A stretch of 64,000 nucleotides of DNA from Hyphomicrobiales bacterium (GCA_900472575.1 UCIV01000018.1:248001-312000), one strand, 5' to 3'; shown: positions 44,201-54,284, counted from the stretch's first letter. Notes: generated by a model from the sequence alone, not told the origin. Made by a program: numbers and translations.

Positions 44201-46012
44201 ATGACGGACTTGCATTCCGCCGAAGAGTTTCGAGTTTTTCCAAAGACTTGGGGAGCGGAATATGTCGCTCTCGGCGAAGTGCGTTTCCGGCTGTGGGCAC
44301 CCGGCCAGAAGACGGTGAGCCTGCGCCTTGACGGTGAAGACACCGAAATGAGCGCCAGCCGTGACGGCTGGTTCGAGATTCTCGCGACCGGTGTCTCTGC
44401 CGGCTCCGAATATAACTTCGTTCTCGCAGACGGCACCGTGGTTCCCGATCCCGCCTCCCGCGCCCAAAAAGATGACGTCAACGGCCCGTCGCTGGTCATC
44501 GACCCAACCAATTACGACTGGCAGGATACCGAGTGGACGGGCCGCCCCTGGGAAGAAACCGTCGTCTACGAACTGCATTTCGGCACGTTCACGCCGGAGG
44601 GCACATTCCACGCTGCGATCGACAAACTGCCTTATCTGGCCGATCTCGGCATCACGATGATCGAGGTCATGCCCCTCTCCCAGTTCGGGGGCAAACACGG
44701 TTGGGGTTACGATGGCGTCCTGCTTTACGCACCCCATTCGGCCTATGGCCCGCCGGAAGACTTCAAAGCCTTCGTTGATGCCGCCCACCGGCATGGCATT
44801 TCCGTTGTGCTCGATATCGTGCTCAACCACTTCGGCCCAGAAGGTAACTATCTGCCGCTTCTGGCACCCGACTTCTTTCACAAGGATCGCATGACACCCT
44901 GGGGCGCCGGCATCGCCTATGATGTCGATGCCGCCCGCCGCTATATCGCGGAGGCACCGCTCTACTGGCTGGAGGAGTATCATCTCGATGGCCTTCGCTT
45001 CGATGCAGTCGACCAGATCGAGGATCCGTCCGACAAACATGTCCTGATCGAGATCGCCGAGCGCATCCGCGCTGAGATTACCGACCGCCCGGTCCACCTG
45101 ACAACCGAAGACTGCCGCAACGTCACCTTCCTGCATCCACGCGACGAGGACGGTTCGGCACCACTTTTCACCGGGGAATGGAACGACGATTTTCACAACG
45201 CCGTGCATGTCTTCGCCACCGGCGAGACCCATGCCTATTACGGAGATTTCGCCGAGAGCCCGGAAACGCTTGTCGCCCGTTGCCTGGCGGAAGGCTTTGC
45301 CTATCAGGGCGAGGTCTCGCCGCAATCGGGCAAAAAGCGCGGCGTCGACAGCACCAGCCAACCACCTATAGCCTTCGTCGATTTCATCCAGAACCACGAC
45401 CAGACCGGCAACCGCGCGCAAGGCGAGCGCCTTATCTCGCTGGCCGGCGACACGCGCACGAAAATCCTGCTCGCTACCCTTATTCTGTCGCCGCATATCC
45501 CGCTGATCTTCATGGGCGAGGAATATGGCGAGACCAACCCATTCCTGTTCTTCACCGATTTTCACGGCGATCTGGCAAGGGCCGTTCGCGAAGGACGGGC
45601 AAGAGAATTCGAAGGCCATGCGGGCCACGGCGAAAAGGTGCCGGACCCGAACGCGAAAAAGACATTCGAAAGGTCGAAACTCGACTGGGAGAAACTTGGA
45701 TCACCCAAAGGCCGGGAATGGTTCGAGTTCACCAGTCAGTTGCTGAAACTTCGGCAGGAGATCATCGTCCCGTTGCTGGCAACCGCGAAAGGCGGCACCG
45801 GCAAGGTGATCGAGACCGGTACCGGATATCTAGCCGTCTCCTGGGATTACCCCAAGGGCAGGCTCGCGATCGCGCTCAACATCGGTGATGCAGCAAGACC
45901 GCTCCCCGAAATGCCAGGCAGACCGATCTATGCTTTTCCGAAGAAGGATCATCCGGAGCGCCTTAGCGAACTTTCCCACAATTCCATCATCGTCAGTTTC
46001 GAAAAGGCATGA
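44201..46012 (+). CDS. treZ: Malto-oligosyltrehalose trehalohydrolase
   Basis: 603 residues. An N-terminal CBM48-like domain (VRFRLWAPGQKTVSLRLDG) leads to a GH13 barrel: VVLDIVLNHFGPEGNYL, GLRFDAVDQIEDP (nucleophile Asp), HLTTEDCRN (acid/base Glu) and FVDFIQNHDQTGNRAQG. It cuts trehalose off maltooligosyl-trehalose. The chosen ATG 44201 is preceded by GAAGG. Overlaps treY by four bases. Confidence 0.95.
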   Translation: MTDLHSAEEFRVFPKTWGAEYVALGEVRFRLWAPGQKTVSLRLDGEDTEMSASRDGWFEILATGVSAGSEYNFVLADGTVVPDPASRAQKDDVNGPSLVIDPTNYDWQDTEWTGRPWEETVVYELHFGTFTPEGTFHAAIDKLPYLADLGITMIEVMPLSQFGGKHGWGYDGVLLYAPHSAYGPPEDFKAFVDAAHRHGISVVLDIVLNHFGPEGNYLPLLAPDFFHKDRMTPWGAGIAYDVDAARRYIAEAPLYWLEEYHLDGLRFDAVDQIEDPSDKHVLIEIAERIRAEITDRPVHLTTEDCRNVTFLHPRDEDGSAPLFTGEWNDDFHNAVHVFATGETHAYYGDFAESPETLVARCLAEGFAYQGEVSPQSGKKRGVDSTSQPPIAFVDFIQNHDQTGNRAQGERLISLAGDTRTKILLATLILSPHIPLIFMGEEYGETNPFLFFTDFHGDLARAVREGRAREFEGHAGHGEKVPDPNAKKTFERSKLDWEKLGSPKGREWFEFTSQLLKLRQEIIVPLLATAKGGTGKVIETGTGYLAVSWDYPKGRLAIALNIGDAARPLPEMPGRPIYAFPKKDHPERLSELSHNSIIVSFEKA

Positions 46013-48558
46013 GCCGCCGCATGATCCCGACCGCGACCTACCGCATCCAGTTCCGCAATGGCATGACCTTCGATCGCGCCGCAGCGCTCGTGCCTTATCT
46101 CAAGCGCCTGGGCATAAGTCATCTCTATGCCTCGCCGATCTTCACCGCCACGACCGGTTCCACCCACGGTTATGATGTTATCGACGCCAACGAGATCGAT
46201 CCGGCGATCGGCGGCCGGGAAGGTTTCGACCGGATGGTGAAGGCGCTGAAGGCAGAAGACCTCGGTCTGATCCTTGACATCGTGCCGAACCATATGGCCG
46301 CCTCGCTCGAAAATCCCTGGTGGCGCGATGTCATCGAGCATGGCGAAAAAAGCCGTTACGCCCATCATTTCGATATCGACTGGTTACGCCGCCTCACCCT
46401 GCCCTTCCTCGGCGACACGTTCGAAGCGGTGCTGGAAGCAGGGGAAATCGCGCTTAAACCTGACCCGAAAACTGGCAAACCGGCCCTCGCCTATTTCGAT
46501 ACTTTCTATCCCCTGAGCCCGGAAACCTACCCCGGCAGCGAAACGGGAGTGCTGCAGATTGCCGACAAAGCCGTCATTGCCGATCTCCATGACCGGCAGC
46601 CCTATCGGCTGATGTCCTGGCGGGATGCATCACGCGATCTCTCCTATCGCCGCTTTTTTGAGATCACCGGGCTCGCAGGTGTCCGCGTCGAGGATGACGA
46701 TGTCTTCGACGACACGCATCGCCTGATCCTTCAGCTGGTTCGCTCAGGCGCCGTCGATGGCCTGCGCGTCGACCATATCGATGGACTTGCCGATCCCAAA
46801 GCCTATCTCGAACGCCTTCGACAGGAAGCCGGGCAGGACTGTTACATCGCGGTCGAAAAGATCCTTGGCGAAGGAGAGGATCTTGCGCCCGACTGGCCTG
46901 TCTCCGGCACGACAGGATACGAGTTCATTGCGACCCTAAGCGACGCCCTTGTGGACGGCGAAAGGTTACCCCAGCTTCATGCGGCTTACGCGGCATTGAC
47001 CGGGGCGTCTCCTGACATGGCAGATGAGCTGCGCGCAGCCAAATTGCTGATGGTTGACAACAACTTCGCGGGCGAAGTTGAAACCCTCGTGAAGCTTGCT
47101 GAATCAATACTTGAAGAACGGCCGGAGGCAGCCGCTATTTCATCGGAGGCGATCAGGGCCGGGCTCAGGGAACTGCTGGTGGCCTTCCCCGTGTATCGCA
47201 CCTACGGCACCGCCGATGGCATGCCCCCCGAAGGCCGTCAGATGCTGGAAAAGGTCGCAACCGATATCCGGCGCAGCAAGACGACAGCAGATCTTTCCGC
47301 CCTGCCGTTCCTGGCAAAGATCCTGAACGGCGACCTCGCGCCCCAGCTTTCACACAAGGCCTCGACATTCCGCACCCGCTTCCAGCAATTGACCGGGCCG
47401 TTGATGGCGAAGTCAGTGGAAGATACGCTCTTCTTCCGACACCACGCTTTGATTGCTCTCAATGAGGTCGGTGCTGAACCTCTGCCGCGAGAGTTTTCGC
47501 TGGACCGTTTCCACGAACAGATGATCGAGCGGCAGAAGCGCCAGCCGGATGCGCTTTCAGGCACCTCCACCCACGATACCAAGCGGGGCGAAGACGCTCG
47601 CGCACGGCTTTATGCATTGAGTGAAGCGCCGAAGATCTGGGCTGACGCAGTCGAACGTTGGCGACGGGCCAACAGTGCTTCCGTAACCCATCTTGACGAT
47701 GGGCCAGCGCCGGAGCCCGCCGTGGAATGGATGCTGTATCAGGCATTGGCTGGCGTCTGGCCAGCCGACCTGACGCCGGATGACGCCATGGGCCTTGCCA
47801 AACTGAAGGAACGTTTTCAAACATATGCCGAAAAGGCAATCCGCGAGGCAAAGCTGCGAACCAATTGGGCGGATGGCAAAACGCATTACGAGGCAGCCGT
47901 TAAGAACTACATCCATGCGATGCTCTCACCCGAAAACGACGTCTTCCTCGTGGACTTTGCCTCCACTCTCCGCCCATTTTTCCGCGCTGGCAGCGTCAAC
48001 TCAATTTCCCAGACAATCATCAAGCTGACGGCTCCCGGCGTGCCTGATGTCTATCAGGGCAGCGAGACCTGCGACCTGTCGCTGGTTGATCCTGACAACC
48101 GGCGCGAACCGGATTTCGAAAGCCTGTCGCAACAGTTTTCGGAAGCTGGAGAGCTCGATACATCCTCCGAAGAGGGATGGTTGAGCGGTCACTTCAAACA
48201 GCAGATTATCGGCAGGATATTGAAGCTCCGCCGGACCCTACCCGATCTCTTCCGTAACGGCGAGTATCTCCCGCTGGAAGTGAACGGCGTACGCGCGAAG
48301 AACATTGTCGCTTTAGCGCGGCATGATGATCGCAATGCCTTGCTCGTGGTGACACCACGCCATGTTCTGGAGGCATTGCAGGATCTGGCATCATCCCGCT
48401 CCGCCCACTGGGCCGTGACGCGTGTCGTATTACCGCTACCGCTTGCGGAACGGCGTTACCGGGATATTTTTTCGGGCCGTATCTTTGATTTTTCCCGTGA
48501 TGCTTCGGTCAACTGGGCATTTGCCGATCATCCTTTCGCAGTCCTGCTGGCAGAATGA
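46009..48558 (+). CDS. treY: Malto-oligosyltrehalose synthase
   Basis: 849 residues. GH13: ATYRIQFRNGMTFDRAAALV start, SPIFTATTGSTHGYDVID, LILDIVPNHMA, GLRVDHIDGLADP (nucleophile) and CYIAVEKILGEGE (acid/base). Converts the reducing end of a glucan to a trehalose unit, released next by TreZ. ATGA overlap with treZ. This TreYZ route makes trehalose from glycogen for osmotic and desiccation tolerance. Confidence 0.96.
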   Translation: MSRRMIPTATYRIQFRNGMTFDRAAALVPYLKRLGISHLYASPIFTATTGSTHGYDVIDANEIDPAIGGREGFDRMVKALKAEDLGLILDIVPNHMAASLENPWWRDVIEHGEKSRYAHHFDIDWLRRLTLPFLGDTFEAVLEAGEIALKPDPKTGKPALAYFDTFYPLSPETYPGSETGVLQIADKAVIADLHDRQPYRLMSWRDASRDLSYRRFFEITGLAGVRVEDDDVFDDTHRLILQLVRSGAVDGLRVDHIDGLADPKAYLERLRQEAGQDCYIAVEKILGEGEDLAPDWPVSGTTGYEFIATLSDALVDGERLPQLHAAYAALTGASPDMADELRAAKLLMVDNNFAGEVETLVKLAESILEERPEAAAISSEAIRAGLRELLVAFPVYRTYGTADGMPPEGRQMLEKVATDIRRSKTTADLSALPFLAKILNGDLAPQLSHKASTFRTRFQQLTGPLMAKSVEDTLFFRHHALIALNEVGAEPLPREFSLDRFHEQMIERQKRQPDALSGTSTHDTKRGEDARARLYALSEAPKIWADAVERWRRANSASVTHLDDGPAPEPAVEWMLYQALAGVWPADLTPDDAMGLAKLKERFQTYAEKAIREAKLRTNWADGKTHYEAAVKNYIHAMLSPENDVFLVDFASTLRPFFRAGSVNSISQTIIKLTAPGVPDVYQGSETCDLSLVDPDNRREPDFESLSQQFSEAGELDTSSEEGWLSGHFKQQIIGRILKLRRTLPDLFRNGEYLPLEVNGVRAKNIVALARHDDRNALLVVTPRHVLEALQDLASSRSAHWAVTRVVLPLPLAERRYRDIFSGRIFDFSRDASVNWAFADHPFAVLLAE

Positions 48559-48639
48559 GACGCTGAAGATCGGACAAGAAGAAACCGCCGGACTTTTCAG
48601 CCCAGCGGTTTTCTGTCTCGCTAAATATTTGTGTCGGGC

Positions 48640-48715
48640 TTAACGAAGCCCGAAAAACGAAAGAATTGCGAGGACTATGACAACGGCTCCAACGAGCCAG
48701 ACAATGCTGTTCATG
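48640..48715 (-). pseudogene. Frameshifted copy of a 24-residue membrane peptide gene
   Basis: From ATG 48715, with AGGAG upstream, the frame reads MNSIVWLVGAVVIVLAIL, one transmembrane segment almost identical to the intact peptide encoded at 48761-48835. Then the run of four A at 48660-48663 breaks the likeness: with one A fewer it would read SFFGLR-stop, ending at 48640 and giving 24 residues, the exact length of the intact copy. As written it runs on for 68 residues, into treY antisense. Either a real one-base insertion or a homopolymer artefact. Confidence 0.65.
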
Positions 48716-48760
48716 ATGTTCTCCTGATAGGTTTGAAACCGTAAAGCGACATGCTCCCGG

Positions 48761-48835
48761 TCACGCAAAACCGACAAGATTGAGAACCGCGATGACGATC
48801 ACGACTGCTCCGACCAACCAAATGATACTGTTCAT
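48761..48835 (-). CDS. 24-residue single-helix membrane peptide
   Basis: 24 residues: MNSIIWLVGAVVIVIAVL then NLVGFA and stop, one transmembrane helix. Strong AGGAG lies seven bases before ATG 48835. The copy 120 bases downstream shares the first 18 residues with only three conservative changes, which argues for coding rather than chance. Function unknown; similar tiny proteins occur in other rhizobia by memory. It may modulate a membrane complex. Confidence 0.75.
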   Translation of the reverse strand: MNSIIWLVGAVVIVIAVLNLVGFA

Positions 48836-48944
48836 TACGTTCTCCTTTTGATGTCGCAAAAGTGAACGGTCGCAACCCCAAAAGGTTCCCGGATCCACAC
48901 GCTGTCGGGCGTCATTTTCAGACGCACGCAAATGACGCAAAAAG

Positions 48945-49349
48945 TTATGGCCCATCCCGCCTCAAGCCCGAATTTCGATCGAGCTTTCCGTGCTCTGCCT
49001 TGTCAAAATATTGGTTGGACAGCAGCCAGCCCTTGAGCGGTCTGAGCGGCAGGATGCAGGTCAGAAGCAGAAACGGAAGCGAGGTGAAGAAATGGATCCA
49101 GAACGGAGGCTGGTATATTGCCTCGATCAGGACCGCCAGCGCCACGCTCGGCACGCAGGCAAAACATACCACGAAAAAAGCCGGCCCATCGGCAGGGTCG
49201 GCAAACCCGTAGTCCAGACCGCAGACCTCGCAATTCGGCTTCATCGAAAGGAAGCCATCGAATAAATGGCCCTGCCCGCAGCGCGGGCAGCGACCTCGTA
49301 ACCCTGTATTAGACGGCGAAAGTGTCGGCCAGTGCGCTTCATGTCCCAT
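48945..49349 (-). CDS. DUF983-family membrane protein
   Basis: 134 residues. Two CxxC pairs form a zinc-ribbon-like N terminus (RCPRCGQGHLF and NCEVCGLDYGF), followed by two transmembrane helices (FVVCFACVPSVALAVLIEAI and FTSLPFLLLTCILPLRPL). DUF983 members are short inner-membrane proteins of unknown function, sometimes near cytochrome oxidase genes. ATG 49349 was chosen over an upstream start lacking conservation. Confidence 0.88.
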   Translation of the reverse strand: MGHEAHWPTLSPSNTGLRGRCPRCGQGHLFDGFLSMKPNCEVCGLDYGFADPADGPAFFVVCFACVPSVALAVLIEAIYQPPFWIHFFTSLPFLLLTCILPLRPLKGWLLSNQYFDKAEHGKLDRNSGLRRDGP

Positions 49350-49487
49350 GGATCCGGCTTCCTCTCGAAATTCATCTGAAGAATGCCTAGCGCTGAACAT
49401 TAGCAATCATCAAGGTAGCAAGATGTAGCGCGTCAATCTGCCCATCTCAAAAGATGCACTCATCAAAAATGCAACCCTGATTGGGGG

Positions 49488-49784
49488 TTAATCCCAGATT
49501 CGCTCGCGCTTTACATACCGGTCAACGATCTTCAGGCTGCGATCAGGCTGGATCATATAGGTTTCATGCACCTCGCGACCCACCTGGTTGGTGAATTCAT
49601 GCGAGAACGTGCTGCCGACAGGCGATTTGGTAAGCCTCGTGCGCGGCTGGCCGCCATAGGTGATGCTGCCGGGTATCGGAGCAAGGCCAGGCCCGTTGTT
49701 GAAGCTGTAGCCGACGGTGGTGGCCGAGGCAGAGCAGCCCGCAAGAGCGAGCGCCAGGATGGATAAGACAAGAGCCGGTTTCAT
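49488..49784 (-). CDS. Small lipoprotein, function unknown
   Basis: 98 residues. Signal peptide ending LALAGCSA (lipobox), then GYSFNNGPGLAPIPGSITYGG and a charged C terminus (IVDRYVKRERIWD). No family recognised. Likely outer-membrane. Confidence 0.7.
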   Translation of the reverse strand: MKPALVLSILALALAGCSASATTVGYSFNNGPGLAPIPGSITYGGQPRTRLTKSPVGSTFSHEFTNQVGREVHETYMIQPDRSLKIVDRYVKRERIWD

Positions 49785-49944
49785 GGCATTATCCTTGAAC
49801 GGAAGGACCGTCTGCGCGATCCCTTTCTTTGGTGATGATGATGAAATAGGGCTCTGCGAATAATTCCGCTACCCTTGCCGAAGATATCGGCTACATCTTT
49901 GAGCCAGCCATTCCAATGAAGCCAGCCCATTTAAGGAAGCATTC

Positions 49945-51306
49945 GTGAGAAGACCTGTTTCCGGCATGTCCGTTGCCGAGATGTCGATGCTGATTCACTC
50001 GGGCGTCATGAGCCCCGTAGAGATCGCCGAGGCCGTTTTCGATGCCATAGATCGCCACGCCGACAAATCCGTTTTCATATCGCTCCTGAAAGACCGCGCC
50101 ATGGACGAAGCAGCGGCCGCTGCCAAGCGTGTCGCAGACGGCCGTTCACTCGGCTTGCTGGATGGCATCCCGATCGCTTGGAAGGACCTGTTCGACATCA
50201 AGGGACTGGCGACGACGGCGGGCTCCACGGTGTTGTCGACCAAAGCGCCGGCTACGAAGGATGCCGCGGTGGTCGATCTCGTGCGGCAGTCCGGCATGGT
50301 TGCGATCGGCCGAACCAACATGAGCGAATTCGCCTTTTCCGGCATCGGCATCAACCCGCATTACGGCACGCCGCATAACCCGAAAAGCACCGATGTGCCG
50401 CGCGTCTCCGGCGGCTCGTCCTCCGGTTCCGCGGTTGCGGTTGCGGCAGGCCTCGTTCCGGTCGCGATCGGCACCGATACCGGCGGCTCTATCCGCATCC
50501 CTGCCGCCTTCAACGGCATTGTCGGCTACAAGGCAAGCCGCGGCCATTATTCGATGGATGGCGTATTCCCGCTGGCAAAGAGCCTCGATTGCCTCGGCCC
50601 GCTCTGCCGCACCGTCCAGGACGCCATCTGGGTCGATGCCGCCATGCGTGGCGCTACCCGGCCGGAGATCACCCGCGCCACGGACGCAAGGCTTGATATC
50701 GTCGTGCCGGAAAACGGCGTATTCGACGGCGCCGAACCGGGCGTCATTGACGCTTTCGAAACCGCCCTTGCCCGCCTCGAAAAAGCCGGTGCCCGTATCG
50801 AACGCATCCGTATTCCGGCATTCGATGCGATCACCGATCTCGTCAAGGCCCGCGGCGCGCTCGTCACGGCGGAAGCCTTTGCCCTGCACCGCGAACGCCT
50901 GACCGGCGCCATTGCAGATCAGATCGATCCACGCGTCGTAGCCCGCATCAAGCTCGGTGAAAAGACAAGCATGGCCGATTATATCGACATACTCGATATT
51001 CGCCGCCGTCTGACCAAGGAAACAGAAGACCTCATCGCCGGACGCATTGTGGCCTTCCCGTCGGTCGCCCATGTCGCGCCGGCAATCGATCCGCTGCTCG
51101 CCGATGACGACCTGTTCTTTGCCGTGAATGGCAAGACATTGCGTAATACCGGCTTCGGCAATTTCCTCGACTGGTGCGGCGTTTCCATTCCCTGCGGCAC
51201 CGGCGATGCCGGAATGCCGGTCGGCTTGCTTCTCTCGGGCGTTGCCGGAGATGACGAAAAGCTGCTCACCGCAGCGCTTCGATACGAGGACGTCATCCGG
51301 GGATGA
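49945..51306 (+). CDS. Amidase (amidase-signature family)
   Basis: 453 residues. Ser-cisSer-Lys triad visible: Lys in IAWKDLFDIKG, the cis-Ser in RVSGGSSSGSAVAVAAG and nucleophile Ser in TDTGGSIRIPAAFNG. It hydrolyses an amide (GatA-like in fold, but without gatB/gatC neighbours, so not the tRNA amidotransferase). GTG 49945 has AAGGAAG upstream. Confidence 0.9.
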   Translation: MRRPVSGMSVAEMSMLIHSGVMSPVEIAEAVFDAIDRHADKSVFISLLKDRAMDEAAAAAKRVADGRSLGLLDGIPIAWKDLFDIKGLATTAGSTVLSTKAPATKDAAVVDLVRQSGMVAIGRTNMSEFAFSGIGINPHYGTPHNPKSTDVPRVSGGSSSGSAVAVAAGLVPVAIGTDTGGSIRIPAAFNGIVGYKASRGHYSMDGVFPLAKSLDCLGPLCRTVQDAIWVDAAMRGATRPEITRATDARLDIVVPENGVFDGAEPGVIDAFETALARLEKAGARIERIRIPAFDAITDLVKARGALVTAEAFALHRERLTGAIADQIDPRVVARIKLGEKTSMADYIDILDIRRRLTKETEDLIAGRIVAFPSVAHVAPAIDPLLADDDLFFAVNGKTLRNTGFGNFLDWCGVSIPCGTGDAGMPVGLLLSGVAGDDEKLLTAALRYEDVIRG

Positions 51307-51312
51307 TACGAT

Positions 51313-51334
51313 CTGGAGGGGTAAGCCCCTCCAG
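51313..51334. terminator. Hairpin between the converging amidase and rsmJ genes
   Basis: CTGGAGGGG (51313-51321) pairs exactly with CCCCTCCAG (51326-51334), with loop TAAG. No T run, but its position between two converging stops suggests termination for both. Confidence 0.6.
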
Positions 51335-51342
51335 CACATGCC

Positions 51343-51969
51343 TTACGCCAGATCTCCGGTCGCCTTCGCAGTCACAAACACATCATACCGGGTGCTTTTC
51401 CCGATGATCTGATGGCTGGGCTTGCGAATACCCGGCATCGGATCGGCGCGCAGGGGCCATTTCAGAACCACCCTTTTCTGCGCGTTTTCCAGTGCGACCT
51501 GCATCAGTTGCAGAGAATCCGGATCGTCGCCGACGATCTCGCGGATCAACCGCATCTCCTTCTTCACCAGCGCCGTTTTATCGCGCGGCGGGTGCATGGG
51601 ATCGATGAGAATGATCTGAGGCTTTAGCTGCGGAATAAGCGCGCAGGAATCGCCGTGCAGCAGCGTCATCCGCGCAACCGTCTCCGCATGACGCCCGCCT
51701 TCCGCTTCTGCCCGTTTCAATCCTTCGGCAAGCAGCGCATGCATCGTCTCGGAGCGCTCAATCAGCGTCACGTTTGCGCCAAGCGATGCAAGGAGAAACG
51801 CATCGCGCCCAAGCCCTGCTGTCGCATCGACGACTTCCGGGGCCGTATTTCCGGAGAAGCCGACAGCATTTGCCAATCCCTGTTTGCGCCCTTCGTTGGA
51901 GCGAAACCGGTGACCGACAGCCCCACCGACGAAATCGACAACCAGATCGGATTTTTCGAGTTTCTGCAC
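51343..51969 (-). CDS. rsmJ: 16S rRNA (guanine-1516-N2)-methyltransferase RsmJ
   Basis: 208 residues. SAM motif DATAGLGRDAFLLASLGANVT near residue 48, acidic LIERS, and the N2-G methyltransferase catalytic block IILIDPMHPPR. RsmJ methylates 16S rRNA. The start codon is GTG. It follows the RluA-type gene by 12 bases, so both form an rRNA-modification pair. Confidence 0.88.
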   Translation of the reverse strand: MQKLEKSDLVVDFVGGAVGHRFRSNEGRKQGLANAVGFSGNTAPEVVDATAGLGRDAFLLASLGANVTLIERSETMHALLAEGLKRAEAEGGRHAETVARMTLLHGDSCALIPQLKPQIILIDPMHPPRDKTALVKKEMRLIREIVGDDPDSLQLMQVALENAQKRVVLKWPLRADPMPGIRKPSHQIIGKSTRYDVFVTAKATGDLA

Positions 51970-51981
51970 GATGGACCGATC

Positions 51982-52653
51982 TCAGAAAGGGGTTGGCGCC
52001 GTGAACGTCACGTCCGATCCGTCAGGCTTGCGGAAGCTCAGCTCTTCGGCATGGAGCATCAGACGGTCGGCAGCAGCCAGCGCCTCGCCCTCCGCGTAAA
52101 ATTCGTCGCCGAGAATAACATGGCCGAGTGCCTTCATATGCACCCGCAACTGATGGGTCCGCCCGGTCATCGGAAACAAGCGAAGCCGCGTCCTGTTCTC
52201 GCCATGCCCGATAACCTGCCATCGCGTCAGCGCAGGCTTGCCATGTTCATGATCCACACGGTGACGAGGCTTGTTGTCGGGATCGATGGCAAGCGGCAGA
52301 TCGATCACCCCCTCCTCGCCCTCGACCCTGCCCCAGACTTCCGCGACATAGGACTTTTTCGTCTCCCGCGCCTCAAACTGCGCTGCGACGAACGCATGTG
52401 CCTTGCGGTTCAGCGACATCAGCACGATGCCGGACGTATCCTTGTCGAGCCGATGGACGATCAGCGCTTTGGGAAACTCTTTCTGCACCCGCGTCAAAAG
52501 ACTGTCGCTCAGCGCCGGATGACGGCCGGGAACGGAAAGAAGACCGCTCGGCTTGTCGCAGACCAGAAAATCCCGGTCACGGTGCAGGATGGTCAGATAG
52601 GGATCGAGCGGCGGATGATAGATCGGAGAAACATCGGAAAGCGCAGTCGTCAC
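51982..52653 (-). CDS. rluA: RluA-family pseudouridine synthase
   Basis: 223 residues, without an S4 domain. Catalytic HRLDKDTSGIVLMSLN and GRTHQLRVHMKALGHVILGDEFY match RluA, which modifies 23S rRNA U746 and tRNA U32. The start is GTG 52653. The lack of S4 separates it from rluD at 13807. Confidence 0.88.
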   Translation of the reverse strand: MTTALSDVSPIYHPPLDPYLTILHRDRDFLVCDKPSGLLSVPGRHPALSDSLLTRVQKEFPKALIVHRLDKDTSGIVLMSLNRKAHAFVAAQFEARETKKSYVAEVWGRVEGEEGVIDLPLAIDPDNKPRHRVDHEHGKPALTRWQVIGHGENRTRLRLFPMTGRTHQLRVHMKALGHVILGDEFYAEGEALAAADRLMLHAEELSFRKPDGSDVTFTAPTPF

Positions 52654-52712
52654 GATGGAGCCATCCGGGAAATGCGAGCCGTAAAATCAGAAACTTACAG
52701 CTTGTAGAAAAT

Positions 52713-52789
52713 TGGTAGCGGGGGGCGGAATTGAACCGCCGACCTCAGGGTTATGAATCCTGCGCTCTCACCAACTGAGCTACCCAGCC
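52713..52789 (-). tRNA. tRNA-Met (anticodon CAU)
   Basis: 77 bases including an encoded CCA. The D arm GCTC-N9-GAGC, anticodon loop TTCATAA and T arm GGCGG-TTCAATT-CCGCC are canonical. Two weak spots: the acceptor pairs G1 with U72 and has a U4-C69 mismatch, and A31-C39 is unpaired in the anticodon stem. The D stem and lack of three GC anticodon pairs exclude initiator tRNA; tRNA-Ile2 is a less likely alternative. Confidence 0.9.
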
Positions 52790-52952
52790 ACACCAACGAA
52801 GCTGCTTTTAAAGCATCCGCTCCGAGGAATGAGCGGCTTATAAAGGCAGGCCGCGAACCTTGTCAAGCATATGACAGGAGAAAAACAAAGGAGTTTCAAA
52901 CCTCCGTTTTCATCCAGTTCCCCGCCCTTGAGAAGTAGGGAACTCTTGGAGA

Positions 52953-54149
52953 TCAGGCCGCAACCGGCTGTGCAAGAAGTTGCTTCAGCGAAGCTTCCGC
53001 CTCTTCCGCACGCTCCGAGCGTTCGATGAAACCACCGCCATAAACCCGCGCATCGGCACCGGGTGCCGAATAAAGAACGCAGGCCTGGCCCGGTGCGACA
53101 CCCGCTTCGCCGATCGATAGATCGACATAGACACCGCGCTCATCCACATGCAGCGTGGCCGGTGTCGGCGGGCGGGTGGAACGAACTTTGGCGAAACACG
53201 CGAAGCCTTCGCGCGCATCGCTTTCGAGTGACGAATCGCCGAGCCAGTTCATGTCGCGCAGATAGACGCGATGCGTATCGAGCGCTTCCTTCGGTCCGAC
53301 GATGACACGACGCGAACGGGCATCGAGATAGACGACATAAAGCGGCTCGCCCGTGGCGACGCCCAGCCCCTTGCGCTGACCGATCGTGTAGTGAACGATC
53401 CCTTCGTGGCGACCGAGCACACGCCCGTCCATATGCACGATATCGCCGGCAAGCGCCGCGTTCGGCTTCACCTTGCTGATGATGTCGGCATATTTGCCGG
53501 CGGGCACGAAGCAGATGTCCTGGCTGTCGGCCTTCTTGGCAACGACGAGCCCCATCTCTTCAGCAAGCTCGCGCACCTGTGCCTTCGACATGCCGCCGAG
53601 CGGAAACCGCAGGTAGTCGATCTGCTCCTGGGTCGTCGCAAATAGGAACCAGCTCTGGTCGCGATCGCTGTCGATTGGGCGATAGAGCGCGCGACGGTTC
53701 GGGTTATCTGCAGTCGGATTGGCGGACGAGCGGATATAGTGGCCAGTCGCCAGCGCATCGGCACCGAGTTCCTGAGCCGTTGCCAGAAGATCGGCAAACT
53801 TGACCGTCTGGTTGCAGGCAACGCAGGGAACCGGCGTCTCGCCCATCGCATAGGCTTCGGCAAACGGATTGATCACCGTCTCACGGAACCGCTTTTCGTA
53901 GTCGAGCACATAATGCGGAATGCCGAGCGTTTCGCAGACGCGGCGTGCATCGTCGATATCCTGACCGGCGCAGCACGAACCGGCGCGGTGAACCGCAGCG
54001 CCATGATCGTAAAGCTGCAGCGTGATGCCTAGAACATCATAGCCCTGTTGTTTCAGAAGCCCGGCCACGACAGAGGAATCCACGCCGCCCGACATGGCGA
54101 CGACCACGCGCGTATCTTCCGGCTTCTTGTCAAAATCCAGCGTATTCAC
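52953..54149 (-). CDS. mnmA: tRNA 2-thiouridine synthase MnmA
   Basis: 398 residues. PP-loop [13 protein letters not shown] near residue 20, catalytic Cys pair in [13 protein letters not shown] and DICFVPAG. Thiolates U34 of tRNA for Lys, Glu and Gln. GTG 54149 (N terminus [12 protein letters not shown]) was chosen over an upstream ATG because it fits the family start. Confidence 0.95.
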   Translation of the reverse strand: MNTLDFDKKPEDTRVVVAMSGGVDSSVVAGLLKQQGYDVLGITLQLYDHGAAVHRAGSCCAGQDIDDARRVCETLGIPHYVLDYEKRFRETVINPFAEAYAMGETPVPCVACNQTVKFADLLATAQELGADALATGHYIRSSANPTADNPNRRALYRPIDSDRDQSWFLFATTQEQIDYLRFPLGGMSKAQVRELAEEMGLVVAKKADSQDICFVPAGKYADIISKVKPNAALAGDIVHMDGRVLGRHEGIVHYTIGQRKGLGVATGEPLYVVYLDARSRRVIVGPKEALDTHRVYLRDMNWLGDSSLESDAREGFACFAKVRSTRPPTPATLHVDERGVYVDLSIGEAGVAPGQACVLYSAPGADARVYGGGFIERSERAEEAEASLKQLLAQPVAA

Positions 54150-54284
54150 GGGACAACTCTCGCTGCAATATCTTATGCGCCGCATCTATCAGCGGCACGT
54201 TGCGCCCGAGGAGGGATCGGCCGCCTGCCGGGCAATGTCGACCGGATATAGAAACTATTCTTTCCGCATGCAAGCACCAGCAAA

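Noticed and set aside
44105-45628. Minus-strand frame of about 507 codons
   Set aside because: Antisense shadow of treZ, with no domain or ribosome site.
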